Below are positions 1-13,358 of a DNA stretch of 64,000 nt, in pieces. A program made the translations under genes and the position numbers. The notes under the pieces are model-generated. The model made no database searches. It was not told the DNA's origin and saw nothing but the letters and a program-made list of their open reading frames with translations. Every line of letters starts with the position of its first letter. Within the stretch, counting starts at the first letter, position 1. This DNA is from Furcasterigmium furcatum (lineage: Eukaryota > Ascomycota > Sordariomycetes > Glomerellales > Plectosphaerellaceae). The stretch is from positions 3,073,626-3,137,625 of the forward strand of contig BCIA01000002.1 of NCBI GenBank assembly GCA_001599815.1, given 5' to 3'.

Positions 1-688
1 AGAGGAGGTCAAGCAGCTTCTGGCCCATCCCCAGATCAACTGTCTTGCAGCCATAACAGTCCCAGGAAGGAGAAGCGGGAAGCTGTGTGGGCTTGATCAT
101 GGCCAGTAAACAAATCAAAGATTCAAGTTGGGCTATCCTGTGTCTCTTCTCAGCTGTCCAATGGGGCTGAACTCTGAGTGGCTGTGGTTTCAGGGGATCG
201 TCAGTGTGGTCGTCGTTGAATCATGGTGTTTTGGTGTTTTGGGGTTGATGACTGATCGAGGAGGAGCTTGGACCATGCGATTGGCCCCACTCGCGGGTGC
301 GCGAGACCGTCGCGTAACAGAGCCCCGGTTCAATTTACCACGCTCGACATGGAAGGGACCTCGACCGGCTGACTTGCATCCATTGGAGAGCTGCCGCCGC
401 CCGAAGCTGCCAGTGCTGTCTCTCCCCGAAACTCGACCTCCCATCCTTCCCGCCACCTAAGCGCACAACCCGCCAGCAGCATTGATTCGGCAGAACACGA
501 TCTACCCAGGTGCTGCCCCTTATAGCAGACGACGATAATCAATCATACCCGACCATTCCCCCCGCGTGCACCCGTAATTCCGCAATCTGGCCGTGACGAA
601 GCTCTCGCAGGCCTCGACCCCCGCACGCGCCGACGCGACCAACACGCAAATCCCGACCCAAGCGCAGTCTTTCGAGCAGCGATACGAC
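1..688. other. Upstream region of pds5
   Basis: No gene is recognised here. Several short overlapping open frames exist on both strands but none resembles a known protein. The right part is presumably promoter and 5' leader of pds5, whose ATG is at 689. The left edge may hold the flank of a gene outside the window. Confidence 0.5.
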
Positions 689-3600
689 ATGGCGCGTGGG
701 CGCAGACGCGGACGTCAGCCGTCTGCAGAACCTGAAGAGCCCGAGGAGGTTCAGGACGTCGAGGAGGAGCAGCCAGAGGAGGAGGAGCCCGAACAAGTCG
801 CGGCCGAGACGGAAGACGTCCCGATAACAGGCGATGCCACGACATTGACCTTCGACGAGGAGCTCACATGGAGGCCCGGAAAGGCCATCCCCGTCACCAC
901 GCTACTGGACCGCCTGCAGAGACTCGCCCAGGAGCTGCACGCCCTGGACCAGGACAATGTCGAGCTCGACTCGCTCGCCGACGTCTCTACCGCTCTGGGG
1001 TCGCGCAACCTGCTTGCGCACAAGAACGAAGGCGTCAGGGCCCTTTCTGCCGCCTGCATCTCCGACATCCTGCGCCTGTCTGCGCCCGATGCGCCGTTCA
1101 CATCCGACCAGCTGAAGGTTCGTTCACTCACCCCCGGACTTGCTTGGACTCGCGACCGGTTTCTGACAAAAGCAGATGTTCTTCACCCTCGCCATCTCTC
1201 ACATCTTCCCCGCCCTGGGCGACAGCTCGAACCCGTACCACAAGGAACACAAATACGTCCTGCGCTCTCTCGCCGATGTACAAAGTATCCTCCTCGTCAA
1301 CGATGTTGACGGCGCCGACGACCTTCTGCTGCGGCTCTTCTCCAACTTCTTCGACACCGTCTCCGGCTCCGGGCCCGAGGATGGGGTGACTAAGGATATC
1401 AGCATCCTCATGGGCGACATGATGGCCAGCCTTATCGACGAGGCGAGCGGCATCAGCCCCAAGGTCATCGAGGTGATCATGGCCCAGTTCTTGAGGGCTG
1501 TTCCTCCCGGCGGGATCCATGGTCGTCAAGAACGTACCGACCGCAATGGCCAGTCGACTCTGCTCCTCAAATCCGAACCAGCTGCCTACCTCATGGCCAA
1601 GGACCTCTGCCACCAGGGCACCGAAAAGATGGTCCACTATGTGAGCCAGTACTTCAGCGACGTCATCATCGACGCCTCTCGGTTTGCCGCCAAGTCAAAT
1701 GGCCACCATGATGACGAGGATCATGAGGATGGGCCCCGAGGACCGACTGATGCCGAACTGAAGGAGCTGAGGAAGGCTCATCTCCTCATCAAGGAGCTGT
1801 GGCGCGCCGCACCGGCTGTCCTCCAGAATGTAATTCCCCAGGTTGAGGCAGAGCTGTCTGCAGATAACATCGACCTGCGCCAGATCGCGACCGAGACGCT
1901 AGGAGACATGATCGCGGGCATTGGAGCGGCTGGTCCGCCTCCCGTGCCGGTCCTCGACCCGGCTGCATATCCTCCGCTGCGCCTCGCGGACGAAGATGCC
2001 GGGCCCCTCAGCACCAGTGTCTTGACAACGCCCCTATCACCTCAGTCCTTCGCGCAAACCCACTCGTCTGCATACCACAGCTTCATTGGCAGGAATAAAG
2101 ACAAAATGGGACCCATTCGAGCCTCGTGGACCATCGCGGTAGGCTACATTCTGTCAACCTCAGCCGGAGGAATCGGCCTGAGCCGAGAGAACCAGAATGA
2201 GCTCGTGCGGTCTCTCAACGACAAACTCAGTGATAGTGACGAGAGGGTCAGGCTGGCGGCTATCAGAGCCGTGGAACTCTTTGGTTTCCGAGACTTCGTC
2301 CTCAAGCTGGGCCCAAGCGGCGGTGTGGACAAGGAGAGCTCTATTCTCTCCAGCCTTGCTGACCGGTGCCGCGACAAGCGGTCAGCAGTGAGAGCAGAGG
2401 CTATGGCTCTCCTTGCCAACCTCTGGGCGGTCGGTGCCGGCGAGCTTGCTGCGCGGCAGGAACTCGTCGTTTCCTGCCTCAGTGGCATCCCCTCTGTCAT
2501 CTTCAAGGTATGGTACGTTAACGACCCCGAGCTGAACATGCTCATCGACCGGGCCATCTTCGAGTCCATGGTGCCGCTCAGCTACCCACCGCTCAAGGCC
2601 AAGGGCAAGGGCAGCTCTCAGAGCCAGGCGGGTACGTCTGCATCAGATGGTGACAGGATACGGGCCGAGCGAATCCTCCTGCTTGTCGAGCATCTCGATG
2701 AACAGGCTCGCAAGGCGTTCTTCGTCATGCAGTCTCGGCAGCCGCAGTTTGCCGGCGTTCTCGAGGCCTTCATCAAGCAATGCGAAGCGTTCAACGGCGG
2801 CGTCATGGACGAACATGGTCAGAACAAGACCGTGGCTCTGGAGAAAACAATCCAGTACATCGGCCAGTTCTTCCCAGACCCCTTGAAGGTCAAGGCCGAC
2901 TACCACAAGTTCGCCAAGGCAAACGACCGACGAAACTACCAACTCATCCGCTTCGCCACTGCCGCGGACAGCGACTTCAAGACGGTGCGTGGAGCTATAA
3001 AAGAGCTGAGCAAGCGTATGACGGGGACTCCGGCGGCCGGGGCTCTCGAGACGCTCATCCCCTTCTTGTACCGCTCCGCCAGCCTCATCTTCAACAAGAG
3101 CCACCTTTCCACCATCCTGGACTTCTCCAAGACGGATGAGGACGGATTTGGATCCGTGGCACATGAGATTCTGCATGAGATCTCAGTCCGCAACCCTGAC
3201 CTATTCAAGAACTTTGTCGGCGAGCTCTGCAAGGACCTTGAACAGCAGGTGCCTAGCGAGAGCAAGGAAAACGATCCCACCGTCGTCGACATCCTGCGAG
3301 CCACATCCTCGTTCGCGAAGAAGTACCCGAAGGAGATCCCCTCCACCAAGGAGTTTGTTCGGTCTCTGACAAACTATGCTCTCTACGGCCAGCCGGTCAA
3401 GTGCGCAAAATACGCTGTCAAGATCCTCCTTGCCCAAGGCAGCCGTGAGGGCCTTGTAGTCGCAACAAACCTGTTCAGCAAGATCATGAAGCAGTTTGAA
3501 TATGGCTCGCCGTTCTTCCTCAACAAGCTTCAGTGCGTCACCCAGCTGTATCTGCAAGCGCCTCAGATCCTGCAAGATTCGGAAGAGGAGATCCTGAAGG

Positions 3601-5273
3601 TGACCGTCCAGAAGATCATCCGGGAAGTCCGCGAGGAGGGCACAAGCAAGGATCCTGACTGGGTGAACGATTTCGACATGGACGAGGAGCTCCAGGCCAA
3701 GTGCTTGTCACTGCGCCTGGCCGTCAACCGTCTTCGCAGTCTCGAGAACCTAGAGGAGGCCAAGATCCAGGTTGTCCCCATCTTCAAGCTGCTCATGAAC
3801 TTCGTCACCAAAGAAGGCGAGATTTGCAAGACGAAGGACACGCCGAAGCACCACAAGGCCCGCCTCCGCCTCCTCGCCGCCCAGCTGATCCTGAAGCTCT
3901 GCACCCTGAAGCACTTTGACGACGCATTCTCCCACAAGGACTTCAACCTCCTGGCCCTCATGACGCAGGACCGCGAGCCACACGTCCGCCGAAAGTTCAT
4001 TGAGAAGCTCATGAAGTACCTCGTGTCAAATAGGCTCCGCCACCGGTTCTACACCATGATCTTCCTCACAGCGTTCGAGCCCACGGCTGAGTTCAAGCAA
4101 CACGTCGAGACCTGGATCCGGTCCCGCGTGAGCTCGATGCAGGGCGCCGACAAGAATAACATGGAGGCGCTCCTCGGAAGGCTCATTCCCCTCCTCGCCC
4201 ACCACCCAGACTACAGCAACGAGGCAGACGACTTGGCCGACCACGCGCGCTACCTGCTCTTCTACGTGAGCAACGTCGCCACCGAGAAGAACCTCGGCCT
4301 CCTCTACAAGTACGCCGAGCGAGTGAAGCAGACGAGGGACAACCTCAACCCCGAGATGAGCGACAACCTCTACGTGCTCAGCGATCTCGCCCAGGCCGTC
4401 ATAAGGAAATGGCAGGAGCGCAAGGCGTGGACGTTCCAGGCGTACCCGGGCAAGGTCGGCCTGCCCATCGGCCTGTTCTCGCCTCTGCCGAACCACGACG
4501 TGGCGCAGGAGATTGCCCGCAAGCAGTACATCCCCGACGGCATCGAGGACCAGCTCGACGAGCTCCTGCGCGCGACGGACAAGAAGAAGGTGAGTCGCCA
4601 GCCCCATTCCTGCACATTCGAGAAGAACAAGACCTAACAAATGTCGTAGAAGCGCAAGTCCGAAGACCGCCCCGAAGGCTCCTCCGCGCCGAAGAAACCC
4701 CGCGTCGTCAAGGAGCCCAAGCCCCTTGAACCGGCCGTGAAGAAGAAGGCGGCTGCGAAACCCAAGGCCGCCAAGCCGAAGAAATCAAAGCCCGCACGCT
4801 CCGCTTCACCTGCCGTCAACGACGCTGACCGCCGCCGCAGCGGGAGGGCGAGAAAGTCCGCCACCTCGGCGTATAAGGAGCGCGACTCATCTGAGGACGA
4901 GCGTGAGATGTGGGAGGGTGTCGCAAAGTGGGATTACGAGGAGGCCGGGGAGGGCTCCGACTCCGACGAGGTGATGGAGGATGAGGAGTCGTCTGGCGAG
5001 GAGGCGCCGGTCCAGGAAAAGGGGAAGGGGAAAGCCAAGGATGATTCGTCCGTGCTGTCGGAGCCTGTTCCGTCGGGGGACGAGGCTGATGAGGACGAGG
5101 ATGAGGAGGAAGCCCCCCCTGCGAAGTCGAACGGCAGGGGAGGGAAGAAGTCTGCGGCGACGGAGCTGCCCTCCCGCCCTGCGAGGGGGAAGAAGGAAGC
5201 CGCGAAGCCGGCGTCCACGCGGCCACGGCGAGGAAGGGCGGCGAAGGAGGACATGGATGTTGATTCGGACTAA
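689..5273 (+). CDS. pds5: Sister chromatid cohesion protein Pds5 (BimD/Spo76 family)
   Basis: Predicted exons are 689-1117, 1176-4589 and 4650-5273, giving 1488 residues, within the usual range for fungal Pds5. Intron 1 (58 nt) has the unusual donor GTTCGT, a CTGAC branch site and CAG acceptor; intron 2 (60 nt) is GTGAGT...TAG. Both close the frame. The N-terminus begins MARGRRRGR and is followed by an acidic stretch. The conserved core starts with DAPFTSDQLK and continues across intron 1 into FTLAISHIFPAL and NPYHKEHKYVL, typical of Pds5. The long middle is a HEAT-repeat helical solenoid. The last ~207 residues are a disordered tail with KRK/KPKK basic clusters, then acidic and basic blocks ending MDVDSD. 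Family knowledge: Pds5 binds the Scc1/Wapl/Eco1 cohesin machinery in the nucleus and maintains or releases cohesion; Sordaria Spo76 also acts in meiotic chromosome axes. Confidence 0.93.
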
Positions 5274-6155
5274 GCCTCGCAAGGACGAGTCGGAGGCGTA
5301 TGTACAGGAGCACCACCCAAGACGGGGCCGTGGTCTGGGCATGAGGAATGATGGAATACTGCCACGCGGAGACTGTTCCAAGGGTCGAGAAAGGCTTCAA
5401 GCCATGGGGGGAAATGCAGGACAGTGCCGGGAATATAGTGCTGGTTTCTTCGGCACAGAGACGAAAGGCGGAGGACGGATGGGGCGCGTCACGCACGGCG
5501 AAGGAGTGATGGAGTCTCTACAGGCTGTGGGCGCTTACTTATTTATATAACTCCTCTTTTTCCTCTGATGCACACCTTCGCCCGCCTTTGAACCTCATTA
5601 TGGAGCAAGAGTCCAAAAGAAATGCTGAGGTGCAAGCAACTCACGACGGAAGCCCTGAGCTTAGCGATGACATGGATATCACGAGCGAGACCTGCAGAAT
5701 GTGTGTGCACTTGGCATGCTTCGTCAACCTCATCTTCATTCCCCCCTCTAATCATACAGATGATATATCCCCACTTGTATGATACGCCCGTCCAATATCT
5801 ACCATACCGCTCGCTCATGCATTTCAGGGGCTCGCCCCAAAAAAGATCATCCGGCATTATTTCCTTCTCCCCAATCAACGCATGCCGACACGCCATGTGC
5901 CGCTTGCTGAGTGTATGATTAATGCCAGGTAGGGAGTGACTTGAAGGTGTAAAAAAGATGAAAAGCAAAGGCGCAGTATTCCCCAATTCCATAACTTCAT
6001 AGCCCATGCTGTTCTAAAATCATCGGGTCCTGCCAGCGGCCGCGCAGACGTGTCAAAGAAGAATAGGAGACCAGACCGAGAGGTGAGTGTCTCATGGTGG
6101 TCCAAGCATTGCAACATGCTCATGCTTTATATGAACCATGTTTGATCGGCGTCGA
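5274..6155. other. Convergent 3' intergenic region, pds5 / ste11
   Basis: Nearly 0.9 kb between two genes transcribed towards each other, so it should hold two 3' UTRs and polyadenylation sites. Short open frames (for example 5543-6007 on the minus strand) show no recognisable protein features. Confidence 0.5.
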
Positions 6156-8968
6156 TCATGTAATAGGTGCCAAGAAGGAGCTCTCCATGAGCTCATCGGC
6201 GCTGGGGCGCTGGTTGTGGTCAATCTCGAAGGTCTGAGAGAGGAACGTCTTGGCCTCGGGGCTGGCGTTCTCGGGGATGGTCGGTGCGGGAGCCTTGGAG
6301 CCGCCAATCTTGAAGATTGCCTGCAGCTGCGTGCAGTCTGGGAAGGGATGAGTGCCCGTCATCATCTCGACGACTAGGCAGCCCAGAGACCAAATATCAG
6401 CCTTGCGTGTGTAGGACGTCTGCTTGACGACCTCGGGAGCCATCCAAAAGACGGAACCTTGCAGCGAAGGGCGGTGCTTGTTGTTGTTCGCGCCACTGAG
6501 AATATTCGTGGCCTCGAGCTTCTTGGATATACCGAAATCGGAGATCTTGATGGTGCCCTTGTTGTCGACGAGAATGTTCGCGCCCTTGATGTCTCGGTGG
6601 ATAATGTCCTTTCCATGGAGGTACGAAAGACCGGTAAGGATCTGGCGGACGAAGCTGCGCACGAGCGGCTCCGGAAGAGCGCCGTACGAGTTGAGCATGG
6701 TCTGGACCGAGCCACCAGGAACGTACTCGAGGAAAATATTGAGGTACTCCGACGAAGAGCTGCAGCCGAGATACTGCACGATGTTGGGGTGACGCAGATC
6801 GCGAAGCAGACCAATCTCCCGCTTAAGGGCTTCGATCATGCTCTTCTTGCGGTTGTCGCTCTGGCTATTGCTGCCCGGTGCAGGGGCCTCGACCTGTTTG
6901 ACGGCAAGCAGCTCGCCCGTCACGGCGTGCAGGGCCAGGTAGACGCAACCAAAGGAACCTTGTCCAATCATGGCGCCCTTCATCCACTTGTCGTCCGACC
7001 AGGACTCACCAGCAAGGAAGCTGGCCAGTTCCTCGTCGGCATCCTCGCCATCCTCACTCAAAGCTTGCGTGAGCTGCTCGAGGGAGCCAGAGCCAGTCGA
7101 GCCGGTCGAGATGGTGGCGCCGTCGAAAAAGCTCTGCCGAGTCACGTTTCCATCAGGATCCGTGATGCTGACAGCCGCGTCGGAGTTGCTGTCGGCAAAG
7201 GAGACGTAAGACTTGCGGTTGGGCTCGATCGGAGACTCTTCCTGGAGAGTGTCCAAGACCGAGGATGTAACGGAATCGCGGTAGGTCGTGTTACGTGCTG
7301 CCTGGCGAGCGGCCAGACCTTGCGGCTTGGCCAGCTGACCCGCTCCCGTCAACCAGGAGTCCGCAATGGTAGGGATGGGCGGCGCGTCAGCGATGCTGGA
7401 AGCAAAACTAAGGTTACTGGCAACGCTGAGGCGGCTGTTCACCCTGCTCAAGCGCGTAGATCTTCTCATCGAAAGGCGGGCAGTTCGGTCAATATCCTCT
7501 CTGGGGTGATCCGGGAAGTAGGACGTCAGATCCGAAGTGATGAGCTCGCTTGGAGGTCTCAGACCACCAAACTGGCGGAGGACGCCGTTTCCTCTCCGGG
7601 GTGGCGGGCGTAATGTGTCGGCGCCGCGCTCCAGGTCTCTCGCAGCATTGTTGACATTGCGTTCTCTGTCCTGGTATGAGACTGGAGACAAGGGATGCTG
7701 TAGTTCGTCATTCCACTTCTCTCCCAACAGCTTCTGCACCTTCATTTGACTCCGCTTGTCGACGGATTCGATGGCACGACTGTGATTCTGCTGCGCCTCC
7801 TCGACGGCGATGCCAGCAGCGCGGTCAAGCTCGGACTTTCCAGGCTCGCCAGCTGGCACTCGCCGGAGGATGAGTCGGTTTCGCTCGGGGCGCTTCTGGT
7901 CCTTGATGATGCGCCAGAGCTCGGTATCGCCCAAGCGGCGGCACTGGCTCGGGTCGGGATCGATGCCGGCGAGGACCCAGAAACAGTAGTTGCGCTCGTG
8001 GTCTTCTCGAAGGGCGAATTTGCGTAACGTGACTCTCATAACGTCTTCGCACGTGTTGCAATCGGCAATCTTGACAACCTTGGTGACGCCACCTGTGGAG
8101 ATGACGCGAATAACATCCTGGCCCTGAGGTAAAGCAGCCATCAGTGAGCCGTCCATACTGGATTGATTCCTTGTATGAGATGTTACCAAACGGCCGGTCA
8201 GCGGCGGGTCCGAAGGACTTCTGGAGGAGCTGGGGGTAGCATTGCTCATGTAGCCGGCGGTGGTCTGGCCATAGCCTCGGCGGGCCTGGCGCAATTCCGA
8301 ACCGGGCAGGGGGGAAGACGGGCGAGATGTGGGTGCCTTTGATGTGTCGAGGGGCAGCGGCATATCGATCTGGCGAGAGTATCGCTTGTTTAGGGGTGGT
8401 GTGGGCATGCCGCGGGCGGTGCCGGAGGCTGCTGTACTGGAGCCAAGAGGTCTTGCCGAGTTGTTTGAGGGGTTGTACTGGATATCGAGGCCGCCAAAAG
8501 AGTCCTGTGTCACGGGGGTCAGCGGGCGATTCGGCACCTGGAAAAGGAACATACTCTATTCCTCTTCTTCTGGTTCGCGTATGCCTTGGTCCTGAGCTTC
8601 TTAATGCCGAGGAAGAGGCGCACGCGGTCGCCGACTTTTTCGATTCCCATCTCCTTCAAGACGTCCTTGTCCAACTCGAGCAGGTTCTCGCCGTTGATGT
8701 GGTTCTTCCGGAAGAGCTTCTCGTACTCGCCGCACTTGACGGTCCTGAGGTACTCGCAGACGCGGTCCTCGCTCCAGTTCTTGGGGGCCTCGGAGTCATC
8801 TCCTTCAGAGAACTCCGATTCCGTCGGGCTCGCGAAGGATGTGGGCTGGTTGCTGATCGGGGGAAATCTCCTGGAGGTGGGCATGCCGGGCGAAACCAGG
8901 GGCACTATAGTGCCGGTATTGGTGGCCAGCTGAGCCGGGAAGGTTGCTTTCGGGGCCAGCATAGCCAT
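6156..8968 (-). CDS. ste11: MAPKKK Ste11 (Mst11/NRC-1 type)
   Basis: Exons 8968-8555 and 8504-6156 encode 920 residues. The 50-nt intron starts GTATGT and ends GACACAG with branch site GCTGAC. A nearer CAG only 17 nt from the donor also restores frame, but is too close to be spliced and gives a poorer junction. Domains in order: SAM domain about residues 63-128 (NWSEDRVCEYL, MGIEKVGDRVRL); Ras-association region about 268-354 (VIRVISTGGVTKVVKI); a Ser/Pro-rich linker; protein kinase domain about 644-920 with glycine loop GQGSFG, catalytic Lys674, HRD 774-776 and DFG 794-796. Family knowledge: it phosphorylates the Ste7/Mst7 MAPKK above the Fus3/Kss1/Pmk1 MAPK. It is bound by Ste50 through SAM and responds to Ras, controlling mating, fusion and, in pathogens, appressorium formation. 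Confidence 0.94.
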
Positions 8969-11887
8969 CTTTGCGGATTATTGCGAGGTGTTCGCTGGGG
9001 AAAGGGGTCGAAAGGATCGTGGATGTATGGGGGTGATGTCTCTCTCCTGGAGCGCGTGTCACCACATCGGTTGGGCTTGGGCGGAGTTGGAGAAGGGTCG
9101 TCTGGTCGTTCGCACAGCGCGACAGCTAGCGACTGACTGTCCAGGGATTCTCGGTGCGCGACAGCAAAACAGCTGGCAGAGCTAACCCACGGCGCCGTGT
9201 TGATGGAGGTGTCGAAGGGGAACGGGAGGAGAAAAGGGTCGATCGAGGACCTCGCAAGGGGAGGATGGCACCAGAGAGAAAAGGAGGAAACGAATTGGGG
9301 GGACGCGGGTCCAAGAAAAGACGACCTGGGGGCGTGAAGGAAGGCGGACCAGGGTCCATTGACCACCCGCCAGCAACCAGCAGGAGCGATGGAAACACCA
9401 GCAAAGCAGCCTTCAGGCAGGGCAACCACGCACCTACTCCCACCTTCAGAAGGGGGTGTCTCCACTCTCACCTGCGCTGGCTTCGGTACAGCACGTTTCC
9501 TGCTTTGAGCGGTTGATCTTGGGCCTTGGCGTGGCGTTTGATTGGGTCCTGGGGGATGGTGCCGGAGACTGCTCGCGCCTCCCCAAATTCGTACCCCCAG
9601 CGGGGACGGGTACCTCTTGGAGCAGTGCTCGCTTGCTGTAGCCCTCAGGTATCTCAAGGGCACAGTGACCGTCTCCCCGTCGCAGCGTCCAAAGATGGCG
9701 GCAGCCGGCGCGGAAGGATGAAACTGCGAAACCAGCCCTTCGCACAGCAAAAGAGCACGAGAGGGAGGGACAAGGGGGACGTGCACGCGACTAAAGGCTC
9801 TTGTGCCATGGCGATGCTAAAATCGGACGACGATGAGGTTGTTTTCCTCTGTTGCCCGGGTTGTTTCTACGCTGTACTCGGTCCTTGCCAACATGGAATG
9901 AGCGAGGCCATCGCCGGCTGCTTCAGCATGGGGCCCCAGCGCACTCTGGGCCTCTATTCGGCGCAGACCAGGGGCTCAGGGGTGCCCCCGATCCCCCTCC
10001 CGCTGCATATCATCGTCCGTCCTGACGCTGTAAATAAACCCCCTCGAATGTGCTCTGCTTCTGGGCGGGGGGCCCGGAGGATTCGTCACTGATCATGATC
10101 ATGCCAGGTTGAGCGTCCCTACCTCCGTCGAGCATCCGATGCGATGAACGGGGACTGCTTGACTGCCTGCCGCAAGCCACGTCGCCCTGCTGCTCGTGTT
10201 GCCGTGGTAGCACTGACCATCCAAATTTCCATTGTCCCGCTCATCAAGCATGATGCCGGCCTGCCACGCTGACAGCGAAGGGCACACTCGCCGTCCAACG
10301 ACAGCAGCCCCGCGTGGTCCGGCTGACACTCACCGCCGATGGGGATGGAGCCGCTCAAGCCGGCAGGCCCTGGTTCCGCAGCATCTCCAAGCCGGATCAC
10401 CTCTGCCAAATGTGTGCTTGAAGAACCGACCTGCAGCCCCCGGGCAATATAGCAGATACATCCGCCGTCTCCTCCTCTCGCGCCCGTCGCCACAGCTGTT
10501 GCCCAATCTCAACGGACGAAGCTGATACCACCCCAGCGCGCAGACGTCACGGTGCCCATCAGCAGGCAAGCAGGGTGAAAGGCCCTGGCGAGCAGCCCAT
10601 CCCGATCGTCTCATTCGCGGCGGTCAAAAGCGAGCGGCAAACCATCAGACGGGGTTGACCAGTTCAAGGGTGGCCCCATCTCGAAAATGACGGTTATCTG
10701 GGCCCTGATTGGCCGCTCCCTAGCCATGGCGAGCGGCGAAAAAAGGGGGTGCCGCTGGGTCGGACATGAAACTCGCGGCGTCGCAAGTTTCAGCACGGCT
10801 CACGAGCTACATCATCCCGCTCGCGCCTTTCCTCTCCGGGACACCGCTGGAGGACCAGACTCGTGAAGAAAGCGTCGGGGCCACAAACACGAGAGCATCA
10901 CCGTTCCGACGACATCGGAGGAGCTCTGTCTCTGTTTGTTTTCCCGCCGTCGCGTTTCCTTGTACATACTGACCGCGCCCTTGTCGTGTGACACTCGAGC
11001 CAGCAACGCAGGGCATCTCGAGCAAGGGATTCCATTCCATTCTCGCCGGGTGGTCGCACAACACAAGGTCCTTGATGATCATCATCCAGAGAAGAAAGGC
11101 CGAGAGAGGCTACCATTAGTATTACTGGGGTAACACAACCTCAACAAAGCTTCTCTCTTTCTTGCATAGACACCAATTTGCCATGAACATTTTCCCGGGC
11201 CTCCTCCAATTCCGGCATGTCCAAACACGACGAATCGAGATGACGAGAAGCTATATCAGACGCCCTTTATTGTGCGGGATGTCGCTGCAACTCGTCTCCT
11301 CGAACCCGATCGGGCGGCCGGCGGCAAAAGGCAAGGAATCAAGGCGAAACGAGACAAGGCAGATCATGGCTGGGTGATCACTCGAGGTCGGGGCTAAGAC
11401 GTGTCAGCTTTTGTTCATCCCATCCCGCCGGGTTGCCGTGGTCGATCTGTTGGTTGTTTCTGGACGGCGATCGGAGACGGTAGCCGAGACGCCACAGCCG
11501 CGGTGAGACGAGTGACCCTGTCACTCCCAATCTACATGTGAGAATGAATGGAGGATGAGGCTGAGAACCAGGGCGAAGGATCGAGTCTTGCTCTCAAGAC
11601 TGCAGGTTGCAGTATTAGTGTGCCGCGGTTTTGTAAGCAAGTCCTCATTCGGGCTTTCACAGTGGACGCGGGCCGAAGTAGTGACTCAGGGAGGCCGAAC
11701 TTCGGCTCCGGCCCGGTCCCGCCTCACTGAGTGCATGACTCTACGGGCATTGAGTTGTTTGACCGTGAGAGGAGTCATTTGAAGGGCGCCACAGAGACAC
11801 ATCTCAACCCAAGACAAAAAGCGCCCTGGACTGAGCGACGAGATTGCCAAATTCATCACTCTCGGGGTCAATCATCCTGTCGTCAAC
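8969..11887. other. Long divergent intergenic region between ste11 and a GNAT gene
   Basis: This 2.9-kb stretch separates two genes pointing away from each other. Many open frames exist (the longest, 8905-9786 minus, overlaps the ste11 start) but they look like out-of-frame leader sequence: rich in Pro, Ser and Arg, with no motif. It probably holds a long ste11 5' leader and both promoters. I recognise no RNA gene or repeat. Confidence 0.45.
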
Positions 11888-12662
11888 ATGGGTCACCAAG
11901 AGCAGGTCAACTTCTGTTTCCCGTTGCGCGTCCTCGCCAACAACAAGGTGAAGCTCGTTCCTCTGGAGGTAAGTAACCCATGTCATAGCCATATCGATGC
12001 ATCATACTAACTAACACCCGCAGGCCGACAAACACGCCAAAGCACTCATCGACGGCAGTCTCACCTCGCCCTCCCTCTTTCAGTACATGCCCTCAGGCCC
12101 CTACACCAGTGCGGATCACTACCACACCGAGTTTCTGAAGCCGACTCACTCAGACCCGGCATGGGCCACCTTCGCGATCATCGATAAGACCCGTTCCCCG
12201 TCCCCAGAGGACCCGGAGGGCGAGGTCGCCGGCACCATGTCCTACATGCGCAGCTCCAACGTGACGGGGTCCACGGAGATCGGCTTCGTGCTCATCCTGC
12301 CTGCCTACCAGCGCACGCACGTCACGACCAATGCCGTGGGCCTTATGATGCAGTATGCGCTCGACGCGCCTGAGCAGGGCGGCCTCGGGCTGCGGCGGGT
12401 GCAGTGGCGGGCGCACGCAGAGAATGCCGGGTCGATCAAGGTCGCTGAGAGGATGGGATTCGTTCTCGAGGGCATCACGAGGTGGGACGTCTACTTTCCC
12501 AAGGGAAGACTTAGGGGCAAGGCTGGGAATGGAAAGCCGCTGCCGCCAGGGAGTGATCCGGACGATCTGTGGAGGGACTCGGTCACGCTGAGCCACTGCT
12601 GGAATGACTGGGCGGCTGGCGGGAGGGAGAGGGTCGAGGCAGCAATGAACCGGACGAAGTGA
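11888..12662 (+). CDS. GNAT-family N-acetyltransferase (RimJ/RimL-like)
   Basis: Exons 11888-11968 and 12024-12662 encode 239 residues. The 55-nt intron is GTAAGT...CAG with ACTAAC branch sites. The start ATG is the only in-frame ATG before an upstream stop. The exon junction reads KLVPLE-ADKHAKAL, a normal start for RimJ/RimL-like proteins that acetylate amino groups with acetyl-CoA. Central segments EIGFVLILPAYQRTHVTTNA, LRRVQWRAHAENAGSIKVAERMGF and FVLEGITRWDVYF match the GNAT core: the beta-4/alpha-3 acetyl-CoA site, the N-S-I-K-V-AERMGF helix and the final strands. The C-terminus (SVTLSHCWNDW) is typical of fungal members. The substrate is unknown; fungal relatives are often annotated only as acetyltransferases. 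Likely cytosolic, since no signal peptide is seen. Confidence 0.85.
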
Positions 12663-13358
12663 AGCTGAGCGGCTGCAAAGAGAAAGTCAATCCGACTTGA
12701 TGGGATGGTGAGCGATGCTGAAAGGTGCGCTCCGTCTGATGGTATGGAAAGCTCGAACCGGTCCAGGGGGGCGAGCGGCTATTGCAGCTCTCCACCCCTA
12801 TCATTTGAGCAGAAACGCATTAGACGAAATAAAAGAGCAAATACCAATAATATTTTTAGTTATTTGATGCTGGAATGTTTAGGCATGAATGGATTGCTGA
12901 ACCCCGTTACCCCGTGGGGCGAGACTCACCTCATCGGCCACCGGCGCTCCCAATGACCTCCCGCTGACGTCCCCCGTCCGTTTCCATCGGCGCCGTTCCG
13001 CCCCGCGGGGCAAAAGGCGCACAAAAATCCTCCGCACATCGGACCACGACCTGGCACCGTCACACAACCGCCCCCCGGCCTGGTGACCACGACCCGAATC
13101 GCCATCCATCGGGGAAACAAGCATCATCGAACCTGCTTCTCGTATTCAGAGCCTTCACCGGACGCTGTGCCACCGCGCCCTATTCCGCGCAGCCGAACCG
13201 GTCGGACGACATTGTGTGTGACCCGACTACGATCTCAGGTGTGAACGGTCGACTGAGCTTCCTGGTCCGAGCCGGGGGTCTGTCTTCCTACGTATTACCG
13301 CGACGTGGTGATCTGCAAGGCATCCAAGACGAAACGGCGAGATCTGTGAGCTGGCAAC
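12663..13358. other. Intergenic region before pha2
   Basis: About 0.7 kb between two plus-strand genes. It should hold the GNAT 3' UTR, including an AT-rich patch around 12820-12880 that could serve polyadenylation, followed by the pha2 promoter. No coding feature is supported. Confidence 0.45.

Noticed and set aside
6459..7613. 384-codon open frame antisense to ste11
   Set aside because: Shadow of the ste11 kinase and linker codons; composition is typical of antisense frames.
8538..8554. A 17-nt intron in ste11 (GTATGT...CCAG) that would also restore frame
   Set aside because: Far below workable intron length and lacks a branch site; the 50-nt intron to GACACAG has a perfect GCTGAC and a better protein junction.
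8905..9786. 293-codon open frame on the minus strand upstream of ste11
   Set aside because: Overlaps the ste11 start in another frame, rich in Pro/Ser/Arg, no recognisable domain; better explained as leader sequence.
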